A stretch of DNA of 64,000 nucleotides from positions 18,623,491 to 18,687,490 of the forward strand of contig NW_022098072.1 of the NCBI RefSeq assembly GCF_002288925.2. Reading direction: 5' to 3'. Source of the stretch: Delphinapterus leucas (lineage: Eukaryota > Chordata > Mammalia > Artiodactyla > Monodontidae). A model generated the notes under the pieces. The model was not told the origin of the DNA and made no database searches. It saw nothing but the letters and a program-made list of their open reading frames with translations. Made by a program: the position numbers and the translations under genes. Below, one piece after another: positions 13,181 through 26,930 of the stretch (position 1 is its first letter; each line of letters starts with the position of its first letter).

Positions 13181-13794
13181 CTGTTAGTCATTTCTTAAAC
13201 ACATCAAACGTATATAAAATTAGGATGCTACTGGCTGGCTGTGCCCCACCCCTTCTTTACTTAGGCACCCTCATCACTGTACCAATAACTTTCCTGTATG
13301 AAAAAGTTATGCTGTTGATTTACCTTGGAGATATACTGAACAGAAGCAGAGGAACTAAATTTGTAAAAATTTTAAGTTAAATTTGTAAGATTTTACTGAA
13401 TCAAGTTTGCACACATATGCATGAGTATAAATGGAGGTAATATCTACACTGCAGAGTTTCTGAGATAAAATATATACACAGTACAATCATGGTACACACA
13501 ACCACCTAAATACACACTAAAACACACACTACCACCGCAACATTACCACCACCACGATCAACAGTTTTAGAGCACTGTAATGAATATTTTAACTTAATAC
13601 TGTCCCAATTTAGCAGACTCAAATTTTATTTCTTTTTAGTTTTAATCTACTTTCTCTAAGTTCACTTATCTAGATGCTAAAAGGTCCAGAATCATGAAAT
13701 TCAGCTTATGTTGTAATGTTTTTATATGGCAGGGTAAAAAAAGCAAAGTCACTTTAGGACTTGATTCAGAGCTAGTCTAGAACTTAACACCAAA

Positions 13795-15245
13795 AAGCAA
13801 GATCCATAAAAGGAAATATTGATAAACTGGACCCTTATCAAAATAAACTTTTACTCTAGAAAAGATTCTGTGAAGAAGATGAAAAGGCAAGACTGAAAGA
13901 AAATATCTGCAAGACTACATATCCAACTAAGGTCTTGTATCCAGAATATATAAAGAACTCTAAAAATCCAACAGTAAAAAACACAAAGAATTCAATTAGA
14001 AAATAAGCAAAAGACACCAACAGACATTTCACCAAACAGGATATACATATGGCAAATAAGCACGTGAAAAGGTGTTTGAGGGCTTCCCTGCTGGCGCAGT
14101 GGTTAAGAATACGCCTGCCAATGCAGGGGATGTAGGTTTGAGCCCTGGTCCGGGGAGATCCCACATGCCGCAGAGCAACTAAGCCCGTGCGCCACAACTA
14201 CTAAGTCTGCGCTCTAGAGCCTGTGAGCCACAACTACTGAGCCCGCATGCCACAACTACTGAAGCCTGCATGCCTAGAGCCTGTGCTCTGCCACAAGAGA
14301 AGCCACCACAATGAGAAGCCTGCGCCCCACAACAAAGAGTAGCCCCCACTCGCCGCAACTAGAGAAAGCCCACGCGCAGCAACGAAGACCCAACTCAGCC
14401 AAAAATAAATAAATAAAATTAATTAATTAATAATAAAAAGATGTTTGACATGTCATTAGCCACTAAGGAAATGCAAATTAAAACCACAATACAACATCCC
14501 TACACACCTACCAGCATGTCTAAAATAAAAAATGGTAATAATACCAAATGCTGGTGAGCACGTGGAGAAACAAGATCTCTCGTACTATTGCTAGTACAAA
14601 TGTAAAATGGTTCAGCTCTTATGGAAAAGGGTAAGGTAGTTTCTTACAAAACTAAACATACATTTACCATATGACCCAGCAATTGTACTCTTGAGTACTT
14701 CCAGAGAAGCGCAAACATATGTTCTCAAAAAAAATTGTGCACAATTGTTCATAGTAAAAACAATCCCAATGTCTTTCAACAGGTGAATGGTTAAACTGTG
14801 GTATATCTATACCACAGAATACTACTCAGTAATAATAATGTAAAAACCTATTAATACATGCAACAAATTGTATGGAATGCAAGGGAATTACACTACGTGA
14901 AAAAAATCCAATCTCAAGCTTATGTACTATATGATTATACTTACATAACATTAGTAAAATGATAAAATTTTAGAAATGGGGAAGAAATTAGTAGTTGTCA
15001 GAGGTCAGGGAAAGGAGAAAGTGAGGTTGGAGGCTGAGCTATAAAAGGGTAGCCTTTGTGTTGGAACAAAACTAATGAAATATGAATAAAGTTTGTGGCT
15101 TGTATCAACGTCACTTTTCCTGGCTATGATATTTTACTGTAGTTATAGAAGACGTCACCAGTCGGGGTAACTGGGTGAAGAGTATGTATAGAGGTGTTTC
15201 TGTATCATCTGTTACAACTTCATGTGAAGATTATACATGTTAATT
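13795..15245 (+). mobile_element. L1 LINE 3' part, interrupted by a SINE
   Basis: L1 ORF2 end and 3' UTR (cttatcaaaataaactttta, ttgtatccagaatatataaa, catgtcattagccactaagg, tatgacccagcaattgtac, aatactactcagtaataat), split by a CHR SINE at 14080-14434. Frames are disrupted. Confidence 0.85.
14080..14434 (+). mobile_element. CHR SINE, long form, nested in L1
   Basis: Full-length long form. Target copies aaaaggtgtttga (14067-14079) and aaaaagatgtttga (14435-14448) differ by one substitution and one A. Confidence 0.95.
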
Positions 15246-16135
15246 TATGAAAAGCATTTAGAAGAATGCCTAGTGAACAGTAATTGCTCAATAAGTGCTG
15301 TTACTGTTCTTATTAAGCATGACTTGACAGTCAAAGGAAATTTATTAAACACTAACATGTATTTTATAGAGTTGTAATATGAAATATGGATAAGAAGATA
15401 TACTAATCTTGTCATCACACTGTTACTACATAGCATTAGGGCTGACTTTGTTGTTTTGGTAGTATATATTGTATCAATATAATGAGTTAGAAATGTTAGT
15501 TTGTTGAAAATGACAAATTACAGCTGGACACATTTGGTTCACGGACCATGGAGTTAGTGACCTTAAAGAGGAAAGAATCATATCCAATAGGAAAAAGAGA
15601 TTCTATTCACTGAAACAAAGAGATTAAAAGTTATGAAAGAGAAAAACATAAAAATTCAGAAAGGATAAAACCTAAAAGATGCCCAGTAGATGCATGATGA
15701 TTCACTTGTTTGTGAAACTTATAAACGCCCTTAATTAAAAGGCTGGGGGTAGGTGGGTCTCCTACTGATACATCAGGCAGTACCTCATGATGACAAGGGA
15801 CTCCGTTTGTTAGAACTGCTTAGATAGAATCATCCCAGTAGTAGTACCCAGGTTCAGGATCTCTGATCTGACTCGCTGTAAACTGAATCCATAATATTTG
15901 GTCCAGTGAGCCTTAGACTGGTATTCTAAGCCCTTGGTTGGGCTGAAGAAATAAATATTATATTGATACTTTATATATGTTGTATTTCTCCAGGTACAGC
16001 AACAAGTTTTGATATCATCAGCTACTTTGTATGTTTTGCTTTTAAGTCCTATGAAAGAGTCAGGATAATTGGTTTACTATATTTGTAAATAAAATTTGAT
16101 TTACAAGACTTGCTTAAGTATATCAAAGGAGTTCT

Positions 16136-16348
16136 GGGCTTCCCTGGTGGCGCAGTGGTTGAAAGTCCGCCTGCCGATGCAGGGGACGCAGGTTCGTGCC
16201 CCGGTCCGGGAGGATCCCACATGCTGCGGAGCGGCTGGGCCCGTGAGCCATGGCCGCTGAGCCTGCGTGTCGGGAGCCTGTCCCCCGAAAGGGGGGAGGC
16301 CAAAGAAGGAGGGGGCCCCCGTAAAAAAAAAAAAAAAAAAAAAAAAAA
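16136..16348 (+). mobile_element. CHR SINE, short form with an odd 3' half
   Basis: The head is near consensus, but from about 16268 the body is changed to G and C runs (tcccccgaaaggggggagg, aggagggggcccccgt). Target duplication aaaggagttc on both sides shows it is one insertion. Confidence 0.9.
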
Positions 16349-17059
16349 GGAGTTCACTTGTTAGGTTTTTAGATTTTTTTAAAAAAAATCAGCTATACTG
16401 AACTATAACGAATTAGCAATGCCTACTTATTAATAGAGAATGTTAATTAGATTTATTTCATTGACTATATAGATATTACTATGTGTTTTAGAAGAATTAA
16501 ATATGGAAAAGGAATAAATTATAAAAATATCAAGAAGTGAAAAAAATTGCTCTGATTTTTATGCAAACCTACTATATTTATAACTAACATAAATTGAATT
16601 GAAAGGCAATGGAAACACTAGATTTTATAAGTCCAATAAAACACATATAACTGTAAAGTTACTTCCAATATTAAAAACTCCACCAACTAGGGCCATCAAA
16701 ATCAGTGCATTTTCACTTGACACAGTTTTAAAATAACTAAATTTACTATATTTTAAAAGCTTTACATAATAAGTAGTGAAGCCTTCATTATTGCCAAAAT
16801 GGTGACATGATGAACACCAATAAAACTTTCCTTATATCCGTAGGAAAAAACCACAATATATACTTTACTTTTGAGAATCATGTGGCCACTGATATTCCAT
16901 TAATCCTTGTAATGTGACAGGCATTACAAGGATATAAAGATAAATAAACTGCAACAAAGAATATTACATTTATTTCCTGTCAATGTTTTTTTAAAAAAAG
17001 GATTTGAGATTGCTTATAGCAAAAGCATGCATATAATAACAATAAAAACTATTAACACA

Positions 17060-17480
17060 TCTTTGTCTTGGATAGTATGATCCCATCTCTTATATGCAGA
17101 ATCCAAAAAATAAAAACAACAAACCAGGGGCTTCCCAGGTGGCGCAGTGGTTGAGAGTCCGCCTGCCGATGCAGGGGACACAGGTTCGTGCCCCGGTCCG
17201 GGAAGATCCCACATGCCGCGGAGAGGCTAGGCCTGTGAGCCATGGCCAGTGAGCCTGCGCGTCCAGAGCCTGTGCTCCGCAACGGGAGAGGCCACAACTG
17301 TGAGAGGCCCGCGTACCACAAAAACAAAAAACAAAAAAACCCAACAAACCAACAAACCAAGCTCACTGATCCAGAGAACACATCAGTGGTTGCCAGAGGC
17401 GGGGAGTATGGGGGTGGGAGAATTGGGTGAACTGTTTTTGTTTTTAGTTTACAGAAATTGAATGAGGGAAAAAAAGGACT
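17060..17480 (+). repeat. L1 3' UTR fragment with a nested SINE
   Basis: Left part has tagtatgatcccatctctta and cagaatccaaaaaataaaa; the right part resumes with cagtggttgccagaggcggg, both L1 3' UTR. Confidence 0.6.
17127..17338 (+). mobile_element. CHR SINE, short form
   Basis: Complete short form with an aaaaacaaaaaac tail. Target sequence caacaaacca is seen before 17127 and twice after the tail. Confidence 0.93.
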
Positions 17481-18849
17481 AATCCTGCTACAGTCTATAA
17501 CATAAATTAAAATTGGAAGAGACTGGAGAATTGGGGAGTCTCTTTGGTTAGCTTGAGAAATAATGAGGATAAGAACTTGTGTGGTGGCAAAGAAAATGGA
17601 GAGAGTGGATTATAAGGGATGTGGATAGATTGTGTGATCTGAAAATAGATTTGTTTCCTTAATTCATTTGTTTATTCTTACTTTAATTCACCTCTTTTCT
17701 GTATCAGGCAGTTGTTAAAGGTATTCAGCAGAAAATGAGCAGGGTTACTCCCCTCACAAAGTTCTCTGACCAGCCCTGAGTAGCTCTCCTTTAATCCAGT
17801 AACTCAAAAATTAGTCCCACCCCCTAAGAGTGCTCACAGCCTCCATCCAGAAACATTCCCTCCACATCCTTTCAAATTCTGCTTCCTAGCCTGTTCCCAA
17901 ATCTCCCAGTTTCTGATCACATCTTCTCTTCCTGACTATGATCCCACTTCACCCCATTGGCAGCTTTCATCTCTGGCTTCTTAGATGCACTTCCTACTTC
18001 CTATTTTTAGAGAGTTAGGCTGATTTCACGTGTTTTGGGTAAATTCTTGCCTAGTCCAGTGAAGCCCTGTGGTCTTGGCAACTAGGCACAGTCCTCATGG
18101 CTGTCTCCCCACCCGCCCCCAAACAGCCCAGACCCAGACAGTCAAGAGTCCAGCCACAACACAACACAACACAACAAAACAAACAAACAAAAAGAATTAT
18201 CCCAGTAATAGTACCCATGTCCAGGATCTCCAACAACCAGAGGGCAGGGGTAAATACATTAGAAATCTTCATTCATTAAACATTTGTTGAGCACTTATGA
18301 AGGTATCACTTGTGCTAGTAGATACAAAGATGAACAATGCACACATAAACAAATAACTGTAACAGTGTTAAGTGATAACAGAAATATGTACAAAGTGCTA
18401 TGAGAAAATTTAAAAGCCCAAGCATAAACTTTTTAACTCTGGACTTTTTGGCAGCTAGAGCAAAAACAAAAGTAAAAAACAAACAAACAAACATCAAACA
18501 AAAAACTGGTTACATAATTTCATTTTATAAGTGTTCAAGATATACCAGCAGGTTCAAAGTAAAATATGCTAAGTGTGGTAGAATGTAATGTATTAAATAA
18601 AATTGTAGGGAGTTTCCAAAGAAGATGAAAACAAAGGAGAGAATATAGGTCTTCCAGTTTCCGACTTGAAATGGAGAATTTTTTTTTAAAACAGAGAAAG
18701 AGACAAGACTATTTCAGGCAGAGTACAGCACCAATCCTTCCCTTCCATATGACCCTCCCCACTAAAATATTCAGAGGCAGATGGAATATAACAGTACCTG
18801 TGAGAAATCAGTGGATAAGGGGAGCAAAGTGGCCTACAAATTTAGCACA

Positions 18850-19075
18850 TAAAGCGTGGAATGTCAAATGCATTGAATTAGCAAGGGCTTGGTTGGAATC
18901 CCAACTCACAACACAACTGACTGGGTACGTAAGGCAAATTACATCAGTCTTTGGGAGCCTGTTTCTAAATCTGAAAAATGGGAATAATATATATTTTTGA
19001 ATGACTGTTGTAACAATTAAATAAGATGAGATACACAAAACACCTAGTGCAACAGGTGTTAACAATTAACAATGA
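18850..19075 (+). repeat. MIR SINE
   Basis: Shows the MIR order: ttggttggaatcccaactca, tttctaaatctgaaaaatgg, attaaataagatgagataca, aacacctagtgcaacaggtg. Confidence 0.65.
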
Positions 19076-19503
19076 TTAATTCCTTTCATTTCTCCCTTTA
19101 AAACCACGGTTAAATGTGGACCAAAGAAAGGTAACACTATCTAGTCTTTACAGAACCAAAAACAGAGAGAATAAAAAATAATTGGTATCCAACCATGAGT
19201 TGTTCCCTTTGAAGTCTTGTTCATTAGAATATGTGGCACAAAGAAAAAGAAAATAGGAGTTTATAGAGGATATGCTGACAGACTTTACCAACAATGACGC
19301 ATGATATGTGCTTCAAACTGTCACATGCATATCTGGCCTTAGATATATTCATGCATGTCAAATTTTGCATCACATGCTTTTCAAAAGAAGCCTCATGTTA
19401 AAATTAGCTTAAGAATATACACAATTACAATACCTCATTAAGTAAAAAGAACAGGCCATTTTCAAATGAATGCTTTTAGGCCTTTACAGTAAACAGTCCT
19501 TTT

Positions 19504-19548
19504 GGTGGTGGGAAGTAGGGGGACAGGGGGGACAGCGGGAGGGGGGAG
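19504..19548 (+). other. G-quadruplex-like G-run cluster
   Basis: At least five runs of three or more G within about 45 bases (gtaggggga, caggggggaca, gcgggagggggg). On the ATG5 transcript this is C-rich. Confidence 0.6.
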
Positions 19549-20519
19549 TCTGTGCCACTTAATCAGACTACTTTTATCCTTTATGTAGGGAAATAGGAGA
19601 CTTGAAAATAAGCACTTTCTGTAGTTATGCTACCAGAGTCTGAAGTCCACTTTTAATATTCCCGACAACTCTGAAAAATAATAATTAACATTTGAAAAGC
19701 TGTCATTATTATAGTCAGGGACACTTAATCCTCAAAGCAGCAGTGTCTTAATTTAGACTATGTTTAAATGAAAGTACCCATCAGAATTATATCCACACAT
19801 CTGGTTTGAAGCTTATGTTTTGTCTTATTTAAATTGTTATATTTGTTATATTTCTGCCTAGACAATACAAAATATATTTTGCCGCATAAATAATTAAGGC
19901 AAATTTTCTTCAAATACAGGCAACAGTTTGTGTCTTCCTCATATCCTTTCACTGAATAAAATGTGTTACAGGGAAGTACCATATCCCTCTTACTCAAGAT
20001 TGAGATCAATTTGATGCTGTTTATGAGCTAATTTATAAAACAAGTTATATGGCTTTAAAATGTTTTATTTGAAATTATTAGTAGAGTGGTCAACTGAAAA
20101 GCTTCCTATAAAAGTGCTAGGATTGATGTGTTTAGTAATAATTATCTTAATTCTTCTAAGGTTTCTCTGGAAAGATTTCAAAACCATACCTGGGGAATCA
20201 TAGTTTAAATTTCATTATCTATAAGAGCTTTAAAATATCTTTTCTAATTTTACCTAAAAGCCATACTAAAAGGTAGGCTACTACAAGAGTAATGTAATTA
20301 ATAAACTGTTTTTGACTAAAGAATCAAAGGATACTTTTATATACATATTATTTCTATCTTTATGGTATAATTACATAAAATAACTATGCAGCACTTTTAA
20401 TTTGTACAAATATAGAAATCCAGGTAGCAAGAAGAAACATCTGGGTAAAAGAGGTTGTGTTGACCTCAGAATTAAAATTCTGTTCTCTTGATGTCCAGTC
20501 AAGTGTCTTATCCACTAGA

Positions 20520-20600
20520 AAAGTGTTTCTAAACTTGGGCCAGGAGCTATGAAGCTCTGCAAGATCCTCAGTCCTCCGAGCAAGGTCTGTAGGTTTTACA
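20520..20600. repeat. Possible hAT/MER-type fragment
   Basis: The segment aagtgtttctaaacttgggc resembles the end of MER5/MER20-like elements; too short to be sure. Confidence 0.35.
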
Positions 20601-20799
20601 GTGAATGCTAAATAAAGTTTATAATATGGGAATGTTGATATTTTTGTTTCTGATACAAATAACTTAAAAAAATTATCCTACTGAAGTATCATCAAAAGCA
20701 GATTTCATAAATTCTTGTGAAGTTTTTACAAGTAGCAAATAAAAACTAGTGATAAATATTTTACAGATCTCACTGTTGAAAGTAATCTGCTGATTAAGA

Positions 20800-22172
20800 A
20801 ATTAAAAAAACATAGCCCTTGACTACTCTAAAAAACATATGAAGAAAAACAATGTAGTAAAACTATAAAACTCTTGAAAGAAAACACAGAAGGAAATCTT
20901 TATGGCCTCGGATTTGGCAAGACAACCTGAAAGCACAAGCAACCAAAGAAAAAATAAGCTGAATTTAAGCAAAATTAAAAATCTCTGTATTTCAAAGGAC
21001 ACTATTAAGAAAATGAAAATAAAATCTACGGTATGGGAGAAAATACATGCAAATCATATATCTGATAAGGAATTAGTGTCTAGAAGATATAAAGAGCTCT
21101 TATGATTCAGTAATAAAAAGACAACCCAACTAAAAAAGAACAAAGGTTTTGAAGATATTTCTCCTAAGGTAACATACAAACGACCACTAAACGTATGAAA
21201 AGATGTTTAACATCATTAGTAATTAGGGAAGTGAAAACTGACACCAAAACGATATACCCCTTCATACCCACTAAGATGGCTATAATTAAAATGATAGAAA
21301 ATAACAAGTGCTGGCAAGGATGTAGACAGATTGGAACCCTCGTACTCGGCTAGCGAAACATAAAATGGTGCACATGCTTTGGAAAACAGTCTGGCAGTTC
21401 CTCAAAAGATTAAACATAGAATTATCGCATAACCCAGCAATTCCACTCTTAAGTATCTACCCAAGAGAACTGAAAGTATATGTCCACACAAAAACTAGTA
21501 CATTATTGTCTACAGCAACGTTTATCCATAACAGCCAAAATGTAGAAACAATCCAAATAACCATCAATTGGTGAACAGATAAACAAGATGTGATATCTCC
21601 AAACAGTGGAATATTACTTGGCCATAAAAAGGAATGTACTGAAACATGCTACAACATTGATGAACCATGGAAATACAATGAAAGTGAAAGAAGCCAGGCA
21701 CAAAAGGCCATATACTTTAAGATTACATTTACACAAAATGTTAAGAATAGGCAAATCCATAGAGAGACAGAGAGAGAAAGTAGATTAGTGGTTGCCATGA
21801 ACTGGAGGTGAGGGAGAATTTGTCATGGGCTGAAAGGAAGGAAGGAAGGAAGAATGAGTGACTGCTAATCAGGTGTGGGGTCTTTTGGGGGTGATAAAAG
21901 TGTTCTGAAATTACATAACAGTGATGGTTGCACCAATTTTGTGAATATTCTTTAAAAAAATCAATGAATAGTACACTTTAAAAGGGTGAACTTTAGGACT
22001 TCACTGGCAGCCCAGTGGTTAAGACTGCACTTCCGCTGCAGGGGGCCTGGGTTTGATCACTGGTCGGGGAACTAAGATTCCGCATGCCATGCGGCACAGC
22101 CAAAAGAAAAAAAAGGGTGAACTTTATGATATCAAAGTTATACTTTAATAAAGCTGTTATTAAAAAGAAAAC
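20800..22172 (+). mobile_element. L1 LINE 3' part, interrupted by a SINE
   Basis: L1 ORF2 end and 3' UTR: aaaatctctgtatttcaaag, gtgtctagaagatataaaga, catcattagtaattagggaa, cccagcaattccactcttaa, tggaatattacttggccata. Resumes after the SINE with gggtgaactttatgatatca. Frames are broken. Confidence 0.87.
21990..22114 (+). mobile_element. Short CHR-related SINE, nested in L1
   Basis: About 120 bp: a tRNA-derived head (aggacttcactggcagccca) and the gcggcacagccaaaagaaa end. Target copies gggtgaacttta flank it. Confidence 0.88.
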
Positions 22173-22296
22173 ATAATGTAAAAAGTCCTCAACTGGGTGG
22201 GCAGTGGGGGGGGGGTCCTTCTGGGGTGATAATTCAGATTCATCATAGTTTGATTTACAACTATTCATCAAACCATGTTTGTTTCATGAGTTCTTA

Positions 22297-22424
22297 AAAC
22301 AATAGTTATTATGTCAATAACTATAAAAACAATAAAAGATAAATAAACAATAAAAAAACAATAAAACAATAAAAAATAAATAAACAATAAAAAAACAATA
22401 GTTATTATGTCAATAACTATATCT
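22297..22424. repeat. Direct repeat around an AATAAA-rich stretch
   Basis: The 26-bp motif starting aacaatagttattatgtcaa occurs at about 22299-22325 and 22397-22422; between them are repeated aaacaataaa units. Confidence 0.75.
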
Positions 22425-22674
22425 TGACAAAATATAGTCAAGAGTTTCCAAACAATAAGGATCAGGGAAATATCCCTGTCCTCATGAATTCAGAAAACCT
22501 ATAAATTTTTCTTTAAAAAGTTGTATAGCATCGTGCCAATTTTAAAGTTGCCTGTGGGAATTTAAATAACTCTGCCTTAATTTGTTTAACTCATTTAAAA
22601 TCATGTTCTGATGCTTAAAATGAAGCCCGAAAGTTTTGAAATTATAAAACCTAGTGTAAAGCATGTGTGTGCGG

Positions 22675-22693
22675 CGGGGGTGGGGTGGGGGGG
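22675..22693 (+). other. G-quadruplex-like G-run cluster
   Basis: gggggtggggtggggggg right after a (gt)n stretch. Confidence 0.55.
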
Positions 22694-24179
22694 ACTTACT
22701 AAAATGAGTTCAGAATTTAATAATAAAGGATTATATAAAACATAATTAATCTATCTTACCAAATAGGGTGTCTGGATCATAAAAAATGTCCTTATTGATC
22801 AACTGTTGCCCAGCTTGTAGATTCATTACGTCTATTATTTCTGAGATTTCCCAGAACCCACTCCACTAGTCAGGGCAGGAGGGGAACTCCTCATCTACCT
22901 ACTTCCTTCCTGCTAGCTTGGAACCTCTGATTCCAACCCACGCTTCTGAGACCCGAATGGAGAGGAGGGACTCTGCAATAAGAGGGGCTCTTCCTCTCAC
23001 AGATTCTCGACTTAGAATCTAGAATGGTAAAGGAATGATATTCTAAGTGCAGGTTAGGCTTTACAGTACCAATATCATAGTTCAATTTCATTACTAATTA
23101 TGTAGCCTATCCTAGGAATTTTTTTTACTTATAATTCAAGTCCTATCTCCTTTACAGATCCAAATTTTTGGAACACAATATATATGAAGAAAGGACTGTC
23201 TACAGAATCCAAAGTAGGCTAATATACCCCATCAGAATTTTAGTTCAAGATAATTTTCCAATACCACCAATTCAGCAAGTCAGAATTGCAGGTCTCTTTC
23301 CACAACAGGAGTTGTAAATAGCATAAACATTCTGCTATTTAGTACACTGAAGCGGTGATTTTTTTAAGTAAGGGTCTAAGAGGACCGCAGAGAGCGAAGG
23401 TTAATTCTTGTGTAACTTAAGTGACAGTTTATCCAGCTGAGAAATGGAAGACTGTGGTGAGGCAGAAGAGAATAAACTGTGGCTAAAAGCTGTTATCATG
23501 ACACTTATGAAAAGTTATCAGCTGAACTACAAAATGGGTGAAAGAGTGTGTATTTCAACTTAAAATATAGTTCTTTATTTAAGGAATTTTATTTGTTGTT
23601 CCAAAAGCAGATCATTATTCCCCAGAATTAATTACAATTAAAGAAAGCCTTCTTTACACAGAACATAAATTACTGTATTATTTAATGTGGACATTGTTAA
23701 AACATTCCAAAGTAATAAATCTATTCAATTATATGTGATATGACTCAGGAAGGCATGGAAGTAAAAAAGTTTTTAAAACAATAATGTGTTAGAGGGAAGA
23801 GCAAATTTGTTATTTCTACTCCATTAAGGATTCCTTAAGCAACGTAAAAACCAGAGTTCTAGTTATACTTTGATGTGTAGATCCTTTTGAAAGCACTCTA
23901 CCCTGTTTTATACGAAGCATCTGTAGCTAAAATGAACACCTAGTGAAGAGTACGAACGCTGCATTACACAAGCAGACGTCAGAACTGTCCGAAGGCTAAG
24001 TTACTTTAAACATGTATGCAGTCAGAAATTAGCTGTGGCTTACTTCTTAGAAGTAACAGATAATTACCCTCATCATGATGAAAAGGATTTTAAATGTAAG
24101 CTAACAGAGGTATTTTTCCTTTAGTAAAGCTCTGCTTTTAAAAGTAAACTTCAAAACTTTAATTAAAATAGGAAATGCT

Positions 24180-24385
24180 GGGCTTCCCTGGTGGCGCAGT
24201 GGTTGAGAGTCCGCCTGCCGATGCAGGGGACACGGGTTCCTGCCCCGGTCCGGGAAGATCCCACATGCCATGGAGCGGCTGGGCCCGTGAGCCATGGCCG
24301 CTGAGCCTGCGCGTCCGGAGCCTGTGCTCCGCAGCGGGAGAGGCCACAACAGTGAGAGGCCTGCCTACCGCAAAAAAAAAAAAAA
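24180..24385 (+). mobile_element. CHR SINE, short form
   Basis: Complete short form. Target duplication aggaaatgct at 24170-24179 and 24386-24395. Confidence 0.95.
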
Positions 24386-24937
24386 AGGAAATGCTTATTA
24401 CATAGTAAAAACTTCTCAGATTAGTGAGGCAGAGAAAAGGAGGGGTTCTGTAAAAGGAAAAGGTGGGACAGAAAGATCAAGAAAAAGAGAAATGGAGGAG
24501 GAAAAGAAAGGAAGGAAAGACTAAAAGGACAGAAGTGCCTACTGAAATACATTATTTCTTTCAAATTTTAAACTAACAGGAGAAATTCTTTCTTCTCATA
24601 TACATGAAATAACCAGCGTTTCTCTTATCTATGCTTTGAAATACCTAGACAAACAGAAATCCAAGGCAGTATGTATTCTTAACATTTTGAGTCTTTAGTT
24701 TTGAAGACATGTTATTTCTTAGTTTGTTAATTTTCTACATTTGAAATGTAATATCCATTTACATGAATGTTTTGAAGACAGATTTAATATGGTGTAAAAT
24801 ATGGTTAATGAAGTTTAGTAGTAAGTAACATATTAGTTTGACTTCTCAAAGTTTTGTGCACATTAACTCAGCCACACATCTAATACACAAATCACTCATC
24901 AGTGAATTCAATAATCATTTGAAATCCTCAGCTTACT

Positions 24938-25023
24938 AATTCATACAATTTCACAATTGTATGAATTTTACAATTCATACAATTTCAAAATTGTATGAAT
25001 TTTACAATTCATACGATTTTAAT
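24938..25023. repeat. Palindromic 34-bp tandem repeat
   Basis: Two full and one partial copy of a 34-bp unit. Each unit is a hairpin: aattcatacaattt, a 2-base loop, then aattgtatgaatt. Units start at 24938, 24972 and 25006. Confidence 0.85.
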
Positions 25024-26930
25024 TAAAGTTGTGTACATAACTGTGTCACAACATAACAGATAGGTGACTTTCATGAAAAGATCACGCCCAAGGTAGACAT
25101 ATGGTCTCTTCATATATGGCTGCCAAATGTAGATCCAATCCTGTTGAACTTAATTGTGATCAAGACTCATCATTCCATTGTTAGAGAGCCCTCCCTATCC
25201 ACTACCCACTCTAAGCAACACACTCAAACAGTGGCTCTTTGAACCAGCATTGACATTCCTTTACATTTACAGGGTTGTTTGAAACAGACCTTTGAGAGAC
25301 ACATCCTGTTTGAGACAAGATATATTCTATAAAATGCTCCCAAGGCATCAAAAGATAACGCAATTGACTGTTTAGTATAGTTTAGATTATATTTCTTAAC
25401 TGAGAATTAACATTTTAATGTATCACAAATGATCTGCAAAAGGAGCAACTTGCCTAGCCAACAATTTAGAAATTTCAAATATGTATATATCAAGATCCGC
25501 ATCTATATGTAATAGCAATACAATTGATGCATGCATCAATATATCTACACATATATCTCTGTATTTACATGATCTCCTTAATACTTGTCTTATTATTATA
25601 AACAACCTGCATGGATTATGAAGCAAAAATATATAAATCCCCGCAAAACCTTGAAAATTAAAAACAAAATTAAAAAAAAAATGGGTATGACTCAACAACT
25701 AAGACACAAACTTCATCAAAGAGTAATATACCAGGATATAAAATGCCAAACAAAATTTTCTAGGTTCAGGCCAGAAATAAAGAATAAGATATTAGCCTGT
25801 GTATTTTTAGATTGCTTTTTCCTTCTAATATTCCTAAATAATCACACATACATTACCTACTTGAAATTATTAGTAAGTAGTTATTTTAAAAGTATGAGTA
25901 ATTAGACCAAAAGCAATTCTCATATTTACCCAAAAGAAGGAACCACTACTAAGAATCAAAGCCTAGTAATTCTGTTCTTAACGGACAGGTGTTGTGTGTT
26001 CTGGCCTGTTATATGAAAATCATTTATGAGAAGAACAGGAAAAAAAAATCAGAAGGTAGTTTTCACTATTGGAATAGATAAGTGATTAAGCAAATTTTCT
26101 TACACCATGAAATTGTCAATAGATTAAATGATCACCCTATAGGGCATCATTTCTGGATGTTGGCATTCTCTGAGATGGAAAGGGACTGAAAGAAAAATGT
26201 GATAATGACACACACAGATGATATGGGTAGTAGAAAACTTTCTAAAGGAAAAAAACATTCTTTAGACAGGGACTGAGCTTAACATCTGCCAAGACCTCAT
26301 TAGGCCAGCAGTAAATCAGGAAACTAAAACCCATGTCAGTTAGAAAAAGATGGGAAGGCTGTAAATCAACCCATTAAAGCAGCAGCTGACCATCCTAAGG
26401 TGTAGGTTATCCATGGCATACGGTTGACAATTCCTCCAAGAAACTCAAATATTAACTGTAATATGAGGTGCCTCAATAATAAATAAATAATAATAATAAA
26501 CCAAGGAGTAAACTTGAATTGAAAATATTTTCTTAAAAGAGTTATACACCAAGATCTTATTTTGTGATATAAATACTATTGAATACTTAGGTATGAAACA
26601 ACTCTATTTTCATTTTAGCCAAATTATAATTTTTTATGTCATCTCACAGTTAACCTAAGCTTTTTTCAAGTTTCAAACTGACTGGAGTTCAACTTATTTT
26701 TACCATATCTACTCATATTCTCAGAGTGTTTAAGGAGAGTTGAAATTATCAAAAGGAGAGAATGAGAAAGAATATACACAAGAATAACTGACAGTAATGT
26801 TAATTTTTACATATATTAGAATACCACAATAAAATATAAGCATGTTATCAAACTAATAATTTTTTATGGAGGGATCTAAAATATAATTTTTAGTGAAATA
26901 ATTAAGACCATCTTATCAAAATTTGCCTAT

